The translations under genes were made by a program, and so were the position numbers. Shown piece after piece: positions 8,021-16,176 of a stretch of 64,000 nt of DNA (positions are counted from its first letter, which is position 1; the number at the start of each line of letters is the position of its first letter). Origin of the DNA: Bacillota bacterium. Lineage in GTDB: Bacteria; Bacillota; Clostridia; Acetivibrionales; JAEZXR01. Below the pieces are notes generated by a model. That model was not told the DNA's origin and did no database searches. It was given only the letters and a program-made list of their open reading frames with translations. The stretch lies in the NCBI GenBank assembly GCA_023419605.1, contig JAEZXR010000086.1, positions 124,001 through 188,000 of the forward strand, given 5' to 3'.

Positions 8021-8626
8021 ATGTACGCATATATAAAAGGAACGCTTGAATACAAACATAACGAATACATCGTTGTGGAGGCCAATGGAGTCGGATACAA
8101 AATCCATACGGCGCTTTCAACCATTGAGGGGATTGGTGCCGTAGGAGACACAGTGAAAATGTACACGCACCTCTATGTACGTGAGGACATTATGAGTCTG
8201 TACGGGTTTCACTCCCAGGAGGAACTGGGGATGTTCGAGCTTCTGCTCTCGGTTTCCGGTGTAGGACCGAAGGCTGCCATCTCCGTCATATCTTCCGTAT
8301 CGCCTTCAAAGTTCGGCCTGGCCGTTATAACAGATGATGCAAAGACGCTGACAAAAGCCCAGGGAGTGGGGAACAAAGTAGCGCAAAGGATAATTCTTGA
8401 ACTGAAGGACAAGATAAAGAAGGAACAATTAGTAGCTATTACTAATAATAAGGAAGAAAAAGCGGAAATCAGCAGTGATAACACGAAGGTTTCTGAAGCT
8501 GTCAGTGCACTAATGGTGCTGGGCTATACACCTTTTGAAGCCAATAAGGCGGTGGCGGCTGTACACAGTGAGGATATGGACCTGGAAAGCATTATTAAAA
8601 ATGCATTGAAAACATTGGTGCGATGA
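8021..8626 (+). CDS. ruvA: Holliday junction DNA helicase subunit RuvA
   Basis: RuvA binds Holliday junctions as a tetramer and loads RuvB. The 201-residue product has the N-terminal OB fold (MYAYIKGTLE), the two helix-hairpin-helix regions around VSGVGPKAA and AQGVGNKVAQRI (residues about 80-125), an acidic/lysine linker, and the C-terminal UBA-like RuvB-binding domain (about 155-201). Length is standard. GGAGG precedes the ATG. It is followed after 53 bp by ruvB; that gap holds a small ATGATGAG/CTCATCAT hairpin (8633-8656). Confidence 0.97.
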   Translation: MYAYIKGTLEYKHNEYIVVEANGVGYKIHTALSTIEGIGAVGDTVKMYTHLYVREDIMSLYGFHSQEELGMFELLLSVSGVGPKAAISVISSVSPSKFGLAVITDDAKTLTKAQGVGNKVAQRIILELKDKIKKEQLVAITNNKEEKAEISSDNTKVSEAVSALMVLGYTPFEANKAVAAVHSEDMDLESIIKNALKTLVR

Positions 8627-8679
8627 AATAAAATGATGAGCTTCGTCACTCATCATGGAATGGATCGGAGGACTTTATT

Positions 8680-9675
8680 ATGGAAGAGGAACGTCTTGTA
8701 GGGTGTGAGGTGAAGCCGGAGGATTTTGAGGAGATCAGTCTCAGACCCAGGAAATTTAGTGAGTATACAGGCCAGGAAAAAGTAAAGGAAAACCTGGCAG
8801 TGTTTATAGAAGCGGCAAAACAGAGGAAGGAAGCGCTAGACCATGTACTTTTGTACGGACCGCCGGGATTGGGGAAAACAACTCTTGCCAGCATCATTGC
8901 ATCAGAGTTGGGAGTAAATTTGAGGATTACCTCAGGACCGGCCATTGAGAAGCCGGGGGATCTGGCTGCCATACTGACCAATCTGGGAAATTTCGATGTA
9001 TTGTTTATCGATGAAATCCACCGGCTGAATCGGAGCGTTGAGGAAGTTTTGTATCCTGCCATGGAGGACTATGCCCTGGATATCATTATCGGCAAGGGAC
9101 CCAGCGCTCGTTCCATACGGTTGGATTTACCGAAGTTTACACTCATTGGAGCCACTACCAAGGCAGGCCGGCTGACTTCACCCTTAAGAGACCGTTTTGG
9201 AATGATTAACCGGTTGGAGATGTATACCCATGAGGAATTACAAATCATAGTGAAAAGATCGGCAAAAATTCTTGGAGCAGGAATCGATGAAGAAGGCGCC
9301 ATGGAAATTGCCCGAAGGTCCCGCGGAACCCCGAGAATTGCCAACCGGCTCCTGAAAAGGGTTCGGGATTTTGCACAAATCAAGGGGAATGGATTCATTG
9401 ATGATGCCATTGCAAAAGTAGCGCTGGATGCACTGGAAGTAGATAAAATCGGGTTGGACAATGTAGACCGTAATGTACTCATGAGCATCATCGATAAATT
9501 CGGCGGAGGTCCTGTAGGACTGGATACCCTGGCGGCGACGACAGGCGAGGAAGCGGAAACCATCGAGGATGTATATGAACCTTACCTCCTGCAATTGGGG
9601 TATATTAATAAAACACCCAGAGGAAGAGTTGCAACGAAACGGGCCTATGAACACTTTGGACTGCGGTATGAATAA
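8680..9675 (+). CDS. ruvB: Holliday junction branch-migration ATPase RuvB
   Basis: The hexameric AAA+ motor drives branch migration with RuvA. The 331-residue sequence shows Walker A GPPGLGKTT (about 67-75), Walker B LFIDEIHRL, sensor 1 GATTKAG, and the C-terminal winged-helix domain ending RVATKRAYEHFGL. Length matches the family. A CGGAGG binding site lies 9 bp before the ATG. The gene ends at an intrinsic terminator whose T-tract carries a copy of the dispersed structured repeat. Confidence 0.98.
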   Translation: MEEERLVGCEVKPEDFEEISLRPRKFSEYTGQEKVKENLAVFIEAAKQRKEALDHVLLYGPPGLGKTTLASIIASELGVNLRITSGPAIEKPGDLAAILTNLGNFDVLFIDEIHRLNRSVEEVLYPAMEDYALDIIIGKGPSARSIRLDLPKFTLIGATTKAGRLTSPLRDRFGMINRLEMYTHEELQIIVKRSAKILGAGIDEEGAMEIARRSRGTPRIANRLLKRVRDFAQIKGNGFIDDAIAKVALDALEVDKIGLDNVDRNVLMSIIDKFGGGPVGLDTLAATTGEEAETIEDVYEPYLLQLGYINKTPRGRVATKRAYEHFGLRYE

Positions 9676-9682
9676 AATGGAG

Positions 9683-9706
9683 AAACGCCTTTTAGGCGTT
9701 TTTTTT
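9683..9706 (+). terminator. ruvB terminator
   Basis: AAACGCCT pairs with AGGCGTTT, followed by six or more T. The dispersed repeat begins directly in this T-tract. Confidence 0.85.
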
Positions 9707-9803
9707 ATTGTCCGGGAAAGTTCTCTTTCCTGGACAATAAAAAAACATTGAATTTACGTGCGTGCCAATTTGTTCTCATGCTTCGGAAAGCTACCTTTGT
9801 GCC
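9707..9803 (+). repeat. Terminator-associated structured repeat, copy 1 (shortened)
   Basis: It starts ATTGTCCGGGAAAG and forms hairpin I (14-bp stem, TTCT loop) with CTTTCCTGGACAAT. The conserved CGTGCC...CTCATGCTTCGGAAAG block follows, then a jump of about 28 bases relative to the other copies before CTACCTTTGT. It is therefore a copy with an internal deletion in hairpins II and III. Related copies: 30754-30876, 35840-35963 and 41895-42016. Confidence 0.75.
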
Positions 9804-9818
9804 TTTTCCTCCTTAAAG

Positions 9819-9847
9819 TTACAAAAGAATTACAATCTAGTTAAAAT
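9819..9847 (+). promoter_or_regulatory. Promoter upstream of the amidase
   Basis: TTACAA (9819-9824) and TAAAAT (9842-9847) are spaced 17 bp. The transcript would include the 15-codon ORF at 9870 and the amidase gene at 9995. Confidence 0.5.
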
Positions 9848-9869
9848 TCGATGTTACTAGGAGGAAAAA

Positions 9870-9917
9870 ATGTTGAAATGCCGAAGTATATGTAGGTATA
9901 GGTTCTATTTATTATGA
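9870..9917 (+). CDS. Possible 15-codon upstream ORF
   Basis: An ATG with a perfect AGGAGG spaced 6 nt upstream opens a 15-codon frame ending TGA at 9915-9917. It is rich in Arg, Cys and Tyr. It could be a translated leader of the amidase mRNA or simply a decayed start. No family can be assigned. Confidence 0.3.
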   Translation: MLKCRSICRYRFYLL

Positions 9918-9994
9918 AACTATAATTACGTCGGAGATTGGAAGAGTGCGTTTTCTATTTTTTTCTGGTTTCTGCTTTTATGTGGGGTGTATAT

Positions 9995-12169
9995 ATGAAA
10001 AAACTGATACTATCGATTTCTACAACATTGATGGCAACACTGGTTGCAACAAATTGCTTTGCCGCACCTTTACTGCTGGCTTATGACGGAAAGGTTCATG
10101 AATTCACAGGTGAAGTATGCAGCCTGTTGATTAATGGTGAAGTTGTGACTTCAAAAGTACCGGCCATTATAATGAATGACAGAACTTTGGTTCCGGCAAG
10201 AGCTGTATTTGAAAAGCTTGGCGCAAAGGTCGGCTGGGATGAAGTGAATGAGAAGGTCTTCGTTAGCTTGAACAATTCTTCTGTAGAACTGAAAATTAAC
10301 GACAAAAATGCTAAAATCAACAATAAGATCGTCCAGATGGATGTTCCCCCAAAAATCATTAATGACAGTACCATGCTTCCGGTACGTTTTGTTGCAGAGC
10401 AGCTTAACATGAAAGTGGGCTGGAATCCGTCACAGAATATTGTCATGATCGACCGCTCAAATCTGGGAAACATTGCATATAATTCAGCTTCAGGCCAGGA
10501 CACCGTTACCATTTCCCTGGACTACTACAAAGATTACAAGGTGATGCGGTTTGACCCCGCAAGGATTGTAATCGACTTTCCAAATGTAGGCGCTCCTGAA
10601 ATGCCGCAGCGGACCGAGGTGAATGGAAGTGCTGTAAAGGCCGTACGGTATGCCCAGTTTGAGGATACCAGCAATGGATATAAGGCGGCTCGGGTTGTTT
10701 TGGATGTAAACCCTGAAGCCACATACCAGATTGAGGAGAGGCAGGGACAGCTGGTTGCCTTGGTGAAATCAGGGCTGCCGGACAGGGGGGATGGAGATCG
10801 TGGAGAGACGCCTGTTCCCACAGTAACACCAGTGCCGACTCCGACACCCACACCGGTTCCGACTCCAACGCCGACACCGGCAGAGACCCCAACGCCCACA
10901 CCGGCAGGGACTCCGACACCCACACCAGGGTCCGTATCCGGAGTGGTGGATATGTCAAATATAAAATACTCAAAGGTTGGCAGCCAGGAAGTTATTGAAG
11001 TGAATCTGGATAAATACGACGGCTACAAGGTCGTTAGAATCACAGACGCTGACCGGATCGTGCTGGATATTCCGAACACGGCAGCTCCGGCCATTGAACA
11101 AAAAACAAATATAGACAGCGCATTGCTGCGCTCTATTCGTTGTGCGCAGTTTGAAAACAATACAGCGCGGGTGGTACTGGATATGAAGGGGCAGACTCCT
11201 TTTGATGTTGAAGAGAAGAGCGGCAAGCTGCTGATAAAACTATCACCTTCTTCCTATAAAAACTTTGTGTACCATAGCAATGGGGACAGGATTTATCTTA
11301 CATTCCCGAAAATTGCACTGGCAGGTCCGGCCAGAGACAACAACAAACTGTTTACCGAGAAGTACGAGCTGGACGGTAAGCGGTATATCATGACATTCCC
11401 ATCGAATTTGGCGGATTTGGGAACCGGAGTGATGAAAATCAACGATGCTATGCTGGACTCTATTGAAGTCACTCAAAATTCTGCTGCCGGACAGACTAGT
11501 ATTATTTTTAACGCAAAAAGCCAGTTGTATTTTGAAACTGTAACCCGGTACAATTATGACAATAATCAATTGATTGATACAGCCATCACATTGTTAAAAC
11601 CCACAGCACCCTCAGAAAAGCTGGTGGTCATCGATCCGGGGCATGGCGGGCTGGAAACCGGAGCTGCAAGCGGCGGACTTGTAGAAAAGACGCTGAACCT
11701 TGATATTGCAATACGGCTAAACAACCTGTTGAGAAGCAAAGGAATAAAAACCTATATGCTTCGACAGGATGATAGCTATGTAGACCTGTATGAAAGGGCA
11801 TACATTGCGAACCGGTTAAATGCGACCTTGTTTGTGAGCGTACACAATAATGCATTTAACAGTGTATCGTCAGGTACGGAGACGCTTTACTACCCGACAG
11901 ACCCCAACGATACCAAATTTAATAGTAAGAGGTTTGCACAGATCATTCAGAACAATCTTTTAAGTGCCTTAGGCACAAAAAATAGAGGAATTATTGAAAG
12001 GCCGGGACTTGTGGTCTTAAACAGGACAAAGATGCCGGGAATTCTGGCTGAAGTTGGATTCATTGATAATCCGGAGGAAAGAGCGAAACTGAATACTTCC
12101 GAATTCAGGCAAAAGGCTGCTGAGGCTCTGTGTCAGGGTATTATTCAGGCCCTTGGCGAAGCAAAGTAA
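9995..12169 (+). CDS. N-acetylmuramoyl-L-alanine amidase with copper amine oxidase-like and AMIN domains
   Basis: This secreted 724-residue peptidoglycan hydrolase has a signal peptide (MKKLILSIS...NCFA), two copper amine oxidase N-terminal-like repeats (about 25-160), an AMIN domain (about 170-265), a Thr/Pro linker (about 280-320), a second AMIN-type region, and an Amidase_3 domain (about 542-724). The zinc ligands and catalytic Glu are visible: H549 in DPGHGG, E564, H617 in SVHNN and E686 in LAEVGF. It cleaves the amide bond between MurNAc and L-Ala; AMIN domains localise such enzymes to the cell wall. ATG 9995 is chosen over 9938 because it begins the signal peptide and follows GGGGTG. 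Confidence 0.93.
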   Translation: MKKLILSISTTLMATLVATNCFAAPLLLAYDGKVHEFTGEVCSLLINGEVVTSKVPAIIMNDRTLVPARAVFEKLGAKVGWDEVNEKVFVSLNNSSVELKINDKNAKINNKIVQMDVPPKIINDSTMLPVRFVAEQLNMKVGWNPSQNIVMIDRSNLGNIAYNSASGQDTVTISLDYYKDYKVMRFDPARIVIDFPNVGAPEMPQRTEVNGSAVKAVRYAQFEDTSNGYKAARVVLDVNPEATYQIEERQGQLVALVKSGLPDRGDGDRGETPVPTVTPVPTPTPTPVPTPTPTPAETPTPTPAGTPTPTPGSVSGVVDMSNIKYSKVGSQEVIEVNLDKYDGYKVVRITDADRIVLDIPNTAAPAIEQKTNIDSALLRSIRCAQFENNTARVVLDMKGQTPFDVEEKSGKLLIKLSPSSYKNFVYHSNGDRIYLTFPKIALAGPARDNNKLFTEKYELDGKRYIMTFPSNLADLGTGVMKINDAMLDSIEVTQNSAAGQTSIIFNAKSQLYFETVTRYNYDNNQLIDTAITLLKPTAPSEKLVVIDPGHGGLETGAASGGLVEKTLNLDIAIRLNNLLRSKGIKTYMLRQDDSYVDLYERAYIANRLNATLFVSVHNNAFNSVSSGTETLYYPTDPNDTKFNSKRFAQIIQNNLLSALGTKNRGIIERPGLVVLNRTKMPGILAEVGFIDNPEERAKLNTSEFRQKAAEALCQGIIQALGEAK

Positions 12170-12320
12170 TGTGCGTATAAACCGAGGTGCGTAGAGAGTG
12201 CTCGCTCGTTTGTGAGCCCCGCTTTTTAATAACTATAGTTTCCTTTGGGGGTGGGGACGTATTTATGTAGCTCTTACTTCGTTTAGCTGTGGAAAAATTG
12301 TATAAAACTATATAAAAAAG

Positions 12321-12355
12321 ATAAGTAGAATTCATATATTCTACTTATTTTTTTT
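12321..12355 (+). terminator. Terminator after the amidase gene
   Basis: ATAAGTAGAA pairs with TTCTACTTAT across an 8-nt loop, followed by a run of eight T. The stretch 12170-12320 before it shows no gene. An inverted repeat TTACAGTAA/TTACTGTAA (12434-12442, 12453-12461) lies between this terminator and the next ribosome binding site. Confidence 0.8.
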
Positions 12356-12472
12356 ATATACCCCTTATGGTAATATACATAGTAAATCGGGAAATATATG
12401 AAAGGTTATATTTTTACTCTGGAATGTCCATAATTACAGTAAATTAAGGAAATTACTGTAAGGAGGATGTTT

Positions 12473-13666
12473 ATGCGAAAACTTTTATGTTTACTGCTGA
12501 TGCTCAGTTTGTTTTTTACTTCCGGATGTATCTTTGATGCTGGAGAAAAAAACGCTGAGCCTGTTAATAAAGGAATAACAACCAGCGAGCAGCGAGTGGC
12601 TGAAAATAGAGAGAAAGTATTGCCGGAAGGTACCAGTGGGAATAAGAATACGAATAGTACACCGGGAGTAAGTACAGCTCAGGCGACACCAACTCCTGAG
12701 AGCGGTCCTGTGCCCGCTGCGACGCAGCAGCCAGTCCTTGCAGAGAATAAGGATAAGACGGCTGTAATGGCTTTACAGGACAAATCGACAGGGGCATCTA
12801 TCGTTTTGTACTATCAGGATGCCGATGGAAATATTGTGCCGCTGAGCCGCAGAATCGAAAAACAGGAAAGTATCGCGAAGGCAGCAATCAGTGGACTGAT
12901 TGACAGCGCGATTACCAGGGAGGAAATCGAATACTATGGCGTCTATCCTGTTATACCCCAGGGGACCCAGGTATTAGGCATTAATGTGATTAATGGCATC
13001 GCTACCATCGATTTTAATAATAAAATACTTAACTATAAAACCGAGGCTGCAGAAAGAAATATTATTTCCTCTATCGTGTATACGGCAACTCAATTTAAGT
13101 CCATTAAAGGAGTTAAAATTTGGGTAGATGGAAAGCCTGTAAATAAACTGAAATTCAATACAGTTTTATCAGGCGTATTGAACAGACAGAATGTGCTTGT
13201 TAATTCAACCCGGTTGAATATAAACCCGGAGATGGGAAAAACAGATATCTATGTCATCAAATCCGTGGATGAAAAGCGTTCCTATGCGATTCCCGTGTCC
13301 TTAGAACACAGCCGTATAAAAGACGAGCAGATACCTGGAAAAATCGTAGAACTGCTGGCCCAGGATTATAGCTCCAGAAAGTTATATTCTGCAATTCCGC
13401 AGAAAACAAAGCTGCTGGAGTATAGTACAAAGGGCGGCGTGCTTACACTGAACTTTAACAGTGAGATCAGGGGTTATAGTGGAAGTGCCAGGGAAGAAGC
13501 ATTGATGAGGCAGCTGTTGTATTCCATGAAACAAATCGAAGGTGCTGAGAAGTTGAAAATACTGGTTAACGGCCAGGAAGCCGTACTTCCGGAAGGAACA
13601 GAGTTGATTGGGAATATTACCATACCGGAAGTCATAAATACCATCATTGAGGACCAGGGCGAATAG
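12473..13666 (+). CDS. GerMN-domain lipoprotein
   Basis: A 397-residue lipoprotein with lipobox FTSGC near residue 20, a low-complexity Thr/Pro/Ala linker, then two GerMN domains (about 100-230 and 245-385). GerMN domains occur in the sporulation/germination protein GerM and related cell-surface proteins, and probably bind peptidoglycan. ATG 12473 is used because AGGAGG directly abuts the alternative ATG 12467. It sits between the amidase and the XTP pyrophosphatase, consistent with a cell-wall role at the membrane surface. The exact function is not known. Confidence 0.85.
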   Translation: MRKLLCLLLMLSLFFTSGCIFDAGEKNAEPVNKGITTSEQRVAENREKVLPEGTSGNKNTNSTPGVSTAQATPTPESGPVPAATQQPVLAENKDKTAVMALQDKSTGASIVLYYQDADGNIVPLSRRIEKQESIAKAAISGLIDSAITREEIEYYGVYPVIPQGTQVLGINVINGIATIDFNNKILNYKTEAAERNIISSIVYTATQFKSIKGVKIWVDGKPVNKLKFNTVLSGVLNRQNVLVNSTRLNINPEMGKTDIYVIKSVDEKRSYAIPVSLEHSRIKDEQIPGKIVELLAQDYSSRKLYSAIPQKTKLLEYSTKGGVLTLNFNSEIRGYSGSAREEALMRQLLYSMKQIEGAEKLKILVNGQEAVLPEGTELIGNITIPEVINTIIEDQGE

Positions 13667-13716
13667 AAAAATGGTTCCAGATGAGAAATGAATATATGTA
13701 TTTGGGGGCAAAACCA

Positions 13717-14307
13717 ATGAGAAAGTTAATAGTAGCTACTAAAAATAAAGGGAAAATGAAAGAGATTGAAGAGATTCTTACCGGGCTGCCATACAAGGTT
13801 GCATCGATGGAAGATGTAGGCCTTTCACAGGATATTGACGAGTACGGCAGTACTTTTGAAGAAAATGCTCTCATTAAGGCGAGAGAGATCGCAGAAATAA
13901 CCGGAGAAATGGTTATAGCAGACGATTCCGGCCTGGAGGTTGATTTCCTGAATGGGGCTCCCGGAATTTATTCGGCTCGTTATGCCGGGGAAGGGGCTTC
14001 GGATTCCGATCGTAACAATAAGCTTTTAAATGAACTGAAGGACGTACCTTTCGAAAAGCGAACAGCCAGGTTCGTCTGTGCGATTGCTGTAGTATTCCCG
14101 GAGGGTGAGAGCTTCACCGTTAGAGGTACCTGTGAAGGGTATATAGAGTTCGAGCCCCGGGGGAATCATGGTTTTGGATACGATCCGCTCTTTTTCATTC
14201 AGGAGTATCATAAGACGGTGGCAGAAATGAGTTCAGAAGAAAAGAATCAAATTAGCCATAGAGGAAATGCTCTACGGCAGATGCTGAAAAAATTAAAGGA
14301 ATTATAG
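13717..14307 (+). CDS. rdgB: XTP/dITP (non-canonical purine NTP) pyrophosphatase
   Basis: This HAM1/RdgB family enzyme hydrolyses XTP, dITP and ITP to the monophosphate and pyrophosphate, cleansing the nucleotide pool. The 196-residue protein begins MRKLIVATKNKGK, carries the ADDSGLEVD motif and the C-terminal SHRGNALRQM motif. Start 13717 fits homologue N termini and follows GGGGG; the upstream ATG 13681 would add 12 unlike residues. It is followed by a phosphoesterase gene after 100 bp. In many clostridia an RNase PH gene precedes this pair; none is present here. Confidence 0.95.
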   Translation: MRKLIVATKNKGKMKEIEEILTGLPYKVASMEDVGLSQDIDEYGSTFEENALIKAREIAEITGEMVIADDSGLEVDFLNGAPGIYSARYAGEGASDSDRNNKLLNELKDVPFEKRTARFVCAIAVVFPEGESFTVRGTCEGYIEFEPRGNHGFGYDPLFFIQEYHKTVAEMSSEEKNQISHRGNALRQMLKKLKEL

Positions 14308-14407
14308 TAGTTATAATGAAGTAATAGGAGTGTAAAAGATTTGTCCTTCGTCAGGTAGAGTCTTCATCCTTCACTCTTCATTCTTCATTACTTAAGTGGG
14401 GGTAGCA

Positions 14408-14887
14408 ATGAAGATTTTGGTTTTAAGTGATACACATGGAGATATAGAAAAAGCTGAAAAAGCTATAAAGGATAATATAGATGCAAGCGTTGTAATCCAT
14501 CTGGGAGACTATTTCAGGGATGCGGAAAAGCTGTCCGGCATGTTTCCCGGCATTCGAGTTGAATATATTTACGGAAACAGTGATTTTATGATTGGTGATG
14601 TTCCGGCGGAGAAACTTTTGAATCTGGAAGGAAAGAAGATTTTCATCACCCATGGACATCGATATTCTGTGAAATGGGATTATGAGAAGCTGCATAAGAA
14701 GGCAGAGGAGCTGGGAGTGGATTTGCTTCTTTTTGGGCATACCCATGTTTCTGATATGATTCGGAAAAAGAACTATATTCTTATGAATCCGGGCAGTATT
14801 AGTGATTCAAGGGATGAATGCAGCGAATCCTATGCAATTATTGAAATTAAGGAAGGGAAACTGGAACCGAAATTAATGTTTGTTTGA
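14408..14887 (+). CDS. YfcE/MJ0936-type metallophosphoesterase
   Basis: The 159-residue calcineurin-like phosphoesterase shows every motif of the family: LSDTHGD (near residue 6), HLGDYFRD, YGNSD, ITHGH and FGHTH, providing the two-metal site. YfcE-type proteins hydrolyse phosphodiesters in vitro; the physiological substrate is unknown. ATG 14408 lies after GGGGG; the upstream GTG 14396 is inside that binding site. It is downstream of the XTP pyrophosphatase and likely cotranscribed. The gap before it holds a degenerate tract of TTCATTCTTCATT type. Confidence 0.9.
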   Translation: MKILVLSDTHGDIEKAEKAIKDNIDASVVIHLGDYFRDAEKLSGMFPGIRVEYIYGNSDFMIGDVPAEKLLNLEGKKIFITHGHRYSVKWDYEKLHKKAEELGVDLLLFGHTHVSDMIRKKNYILMNPGSISDSRDECSESYAIIEIKEGKLEPKLMFV

Positions 14888-14904
14888 GGGTTTTCACTCT
14901 CCCT

Positions 14905-14951
14905 ATATTTGCCTGAATCCGGCTATAATAAGGGTGGATTCAGGCAAATAT
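14905..14951. other. 16-bp perfect inverted repeat after the phosphoesterase gene
   Basis: ATATTTGCCTGAATCC (14905-14920) pairs perfectly with GGATTCAGGCAAATAT (14936-14951). No T-tract follows on either strand. It could be a 3' mRNA-stabilising or weak terminator hairpin. Confidence 0.5.
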
Positions 14952-14979
14952 AAAAGTTGAAAAAATTTTGGAAAAGGTG

Positions 14980-15008
14980 TTGACAAATGATAGAGTGCCT
15001 AGTATAAT
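14980..15008 (+). promoter_or_regulatory. Consensus promoter of the tRNA operon
   Basis: TTGACA (14980-14985), 17 bp, then TATAAT (15003-15008): a perfect sigma-A promoter about 70 bp before tRNA-Gly, as expected for highly expressed stable RNA. Confidence 0.9.
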
Positions 15009-15082
15009 ACTAAGAGTCGACAGGCGGTAAGGCACTTGCGAGTGAGTAATAAGAGGCCTTTGACATGATAAAACAAATTAAT

Positions 15083-15156
15083 GCGGGTGTAGTTCAATGG
15101 TAGAACATCAGCCTTCCAAGCTGATTGCGTGGGTTCGATTCCCATCACCCGCTCCA
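15083..15156 (+). tRNA. tRNA-Gly (anticodon TCC)
   Basis: GCGGGTG pairs with CACCCGC in the acceptor stem. The anticodon loop reads CTTCCAA, giving TCC. The TTCGATT T-loop is present, and CCA is encoded at the 3' end. It is first of a two-tRNA operon. Confidence 0.96.
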
Positions 15157-15171
15157 CTAAATTTATTATAT

Positions 15172-15248
15172 CTGCCTGTAGCTCAGTTGGATAGAGCAAC
15201 AGACTTCTAATCTGTTGGCCGGACGTTCGAGTCGTCTCAGGCAGGCCA
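15172..15248 (+). tRNA. tRNA-Arg (anticodon TCT)
   Basis: Acceptor CTGCCTG pairs with CAGGCAG. The anticodon stem ACAGA/TCTGT encloses loop CTTCTAA, giving TCT. T-loop TTCGAGT is present and CCA is encoded. It reads the rare-type AGA/AGG arginine codons. An intrinsic terminator follows at once. Confidence 0.95.
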
Positions 15249-15289
15249 AATAAGACCTAGAATATAAACGTTCTAGGTCTTATTTTTTT
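15249..15289 (+). terminator. Terminator of the tRNA operon
   Basis: AATAAGACCTAGAA pairs with TTCTAGGTCTTATT across an 8-nt loop, followed by T residues. The Rrf2 gene converges from the other side and may share it. Confidence 0.85.
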
Positions 15290-15331
15290 ATTAAAAAAAT
15301 GAGGAGCAATCGATCCTCATCTTTCATCTGA

Positions 15332-15832
15332 TTACGACATAGCATTTTTAAGCCATTCATCAATTGCTTTCCTTCTATCTTCTGAAAAACCTTTATAAAC
15401 TTCCTTTTGCAACCACGCTAAAGACTTATTATCCAGATATTTTCTCATTTGATCTTCTGCCTCTAACATAACTACTTTTATTAAACAGGGACATTGGGTA
15501 TAACTGCTGGGTAGGCTGCTTTTATCCAATAAAATATTGTTTTGCCTGATTTCTGCACACTGGAATAGATGCGAGGATCCTTCAACTGCCTCTACAATAT
15601 CCCAGAAGCTGATCTCTTCAGGGCTGCGGGCTAACTCGTATCCTCCATTCACCCCTGGCATTGATCTTACTATACCGCCCTTTCTCAGTTTGGTAAATAC
15701 CTTGGAAAGATAGGTTTCAGATATTCCCTGAAAGGTAGCCAGTTCTTTTATTCCAATGACTTTCCCGGAAGGAAGTTCTACCATATAAAACAAAGAATGT
15801 AATGCATATTCCACACCTACACTAAATTGCAA
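15332..15832 (-). CDS. Rrf2 family transcriptional regulator
   Basis: The 166-residue protein has the Rrf2 winged helix-turn-helix at its N terminus (MQFSVGVEYALHSL, GVNGGYELARSPEEIS). Cysteines follow in the second half (LFQCAE near residue 92, QCPC near 119), the region where IscR/NsrR-type members bind an Fe-S cluster, although the spacing differs from IscR. It is divergent from a flavin-type oxidase gene and separated from it by a long palindrome at a promoter, so it probably autoregulates and controls that gene. The inducing signal (redox, NO, iron or sulfur) cannot be read from sequence. Confidence 0.88.
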   Translation of the reverse strand: MQFSVGVEYALHSLFYMVELPSGKVIGIKELATFQGISETYLSKVFTKLRKGGIVRSMPGVNGGYELARSPEEISFWDIVEAVEGSSHLFQCAEIRQNNILLDKSSLPSSYTQCPCLIKVVMLEAEDQMRKYLDNKSLAWLQKEVYKGFSEDRRKAIDEWLKNAMS

Positions 15833-15954
15833 AATATCAAACCTCCGTTTATGATAAATAATATACCTCCTATCTTACTTTATCCATTGTTTCTAGTCAA
15901 GTATCCCTCTATGGATGGGACTGGCAACTAAATGGTAAAAAATTTAAATCGATA

Positions 15955-16018
15955 TTGACATGCTAAATGAAATCATATAATATATATTACGGATAACAGT
16001 TATCTGTAATATATATTA
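15955..16018 (+). promoter_or_regulatory. Promoter and long palindromic operator before the 16177 gene
   Basis: TTGACA at 15955-15960 is followed 17 bp later by TAATAT (15978-15983). Overlapping and following it, about 15980-16018, is a near-perfect 39-nt palindrome centred between GGATAAC and GTTATCTG, with AATATATATTAC outer arms. This is the right place and form for an operator of the divergent Rrf2 regulator. A structured leader of about 150 nt follows. Confidence 0.65.
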
Positions 16019-16098
16019 TACTTACTATCTATCATGCACTAGACATACGTTTATCCATATACGATCGGATTGGTAGCTGCTGATTTGAGCATCGTACA

Positions 16099-16152
16099 TA
16101 ACGGTTCCGGGGCGTTACAAGGTCCGAATCAGCTAAGTTCCATCCGGATTTG
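16099..16152 (+). repeat. 54-bp repeat, copy A
   Basis: This 54-bp block is 46/54 identical, without gaps, to 57201-57254. It lies in the leader of the 16177 gene. It includes the invariant TCAGCTAAGTTCCATCCG. Flanking CTAGACA (near 16040) and TGTCTAG (16151-16157) could close a long stem around it. Confidence 0.65.
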
Positions 16153-16176
16153 TCTAGTTTAGAGGAGGAGATCGAA

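Noticed and set aside
10800..10940. Short tandem repeat that could suggest a CRISPR or satellite
   Set aside because: It is the degenerate Thr/Pro codon repeat of the amidase linker; there are no spacers.
15083..15156. T-box or other riboswitch near the tRNA operon
   Set aside because: The conserved sequence is a complete tRNA with acceptor, D, anticodon and T arms and an encoded CCA.
14999..15199. 66-codon minus-strand frame containing GIEPTQSAWKADVLPLNYTR
   Set aside because: It is the reverse translation of the tRNA-Gly gene, a well-known false protein pattern.
16050..16152. Group II intron 3' end
   Set aside because: GAGC and ACGGTTC resemble domain V ends, but the intervening stem is missing and the following sequence does not form a domain VI; kept only as a weak alternative.
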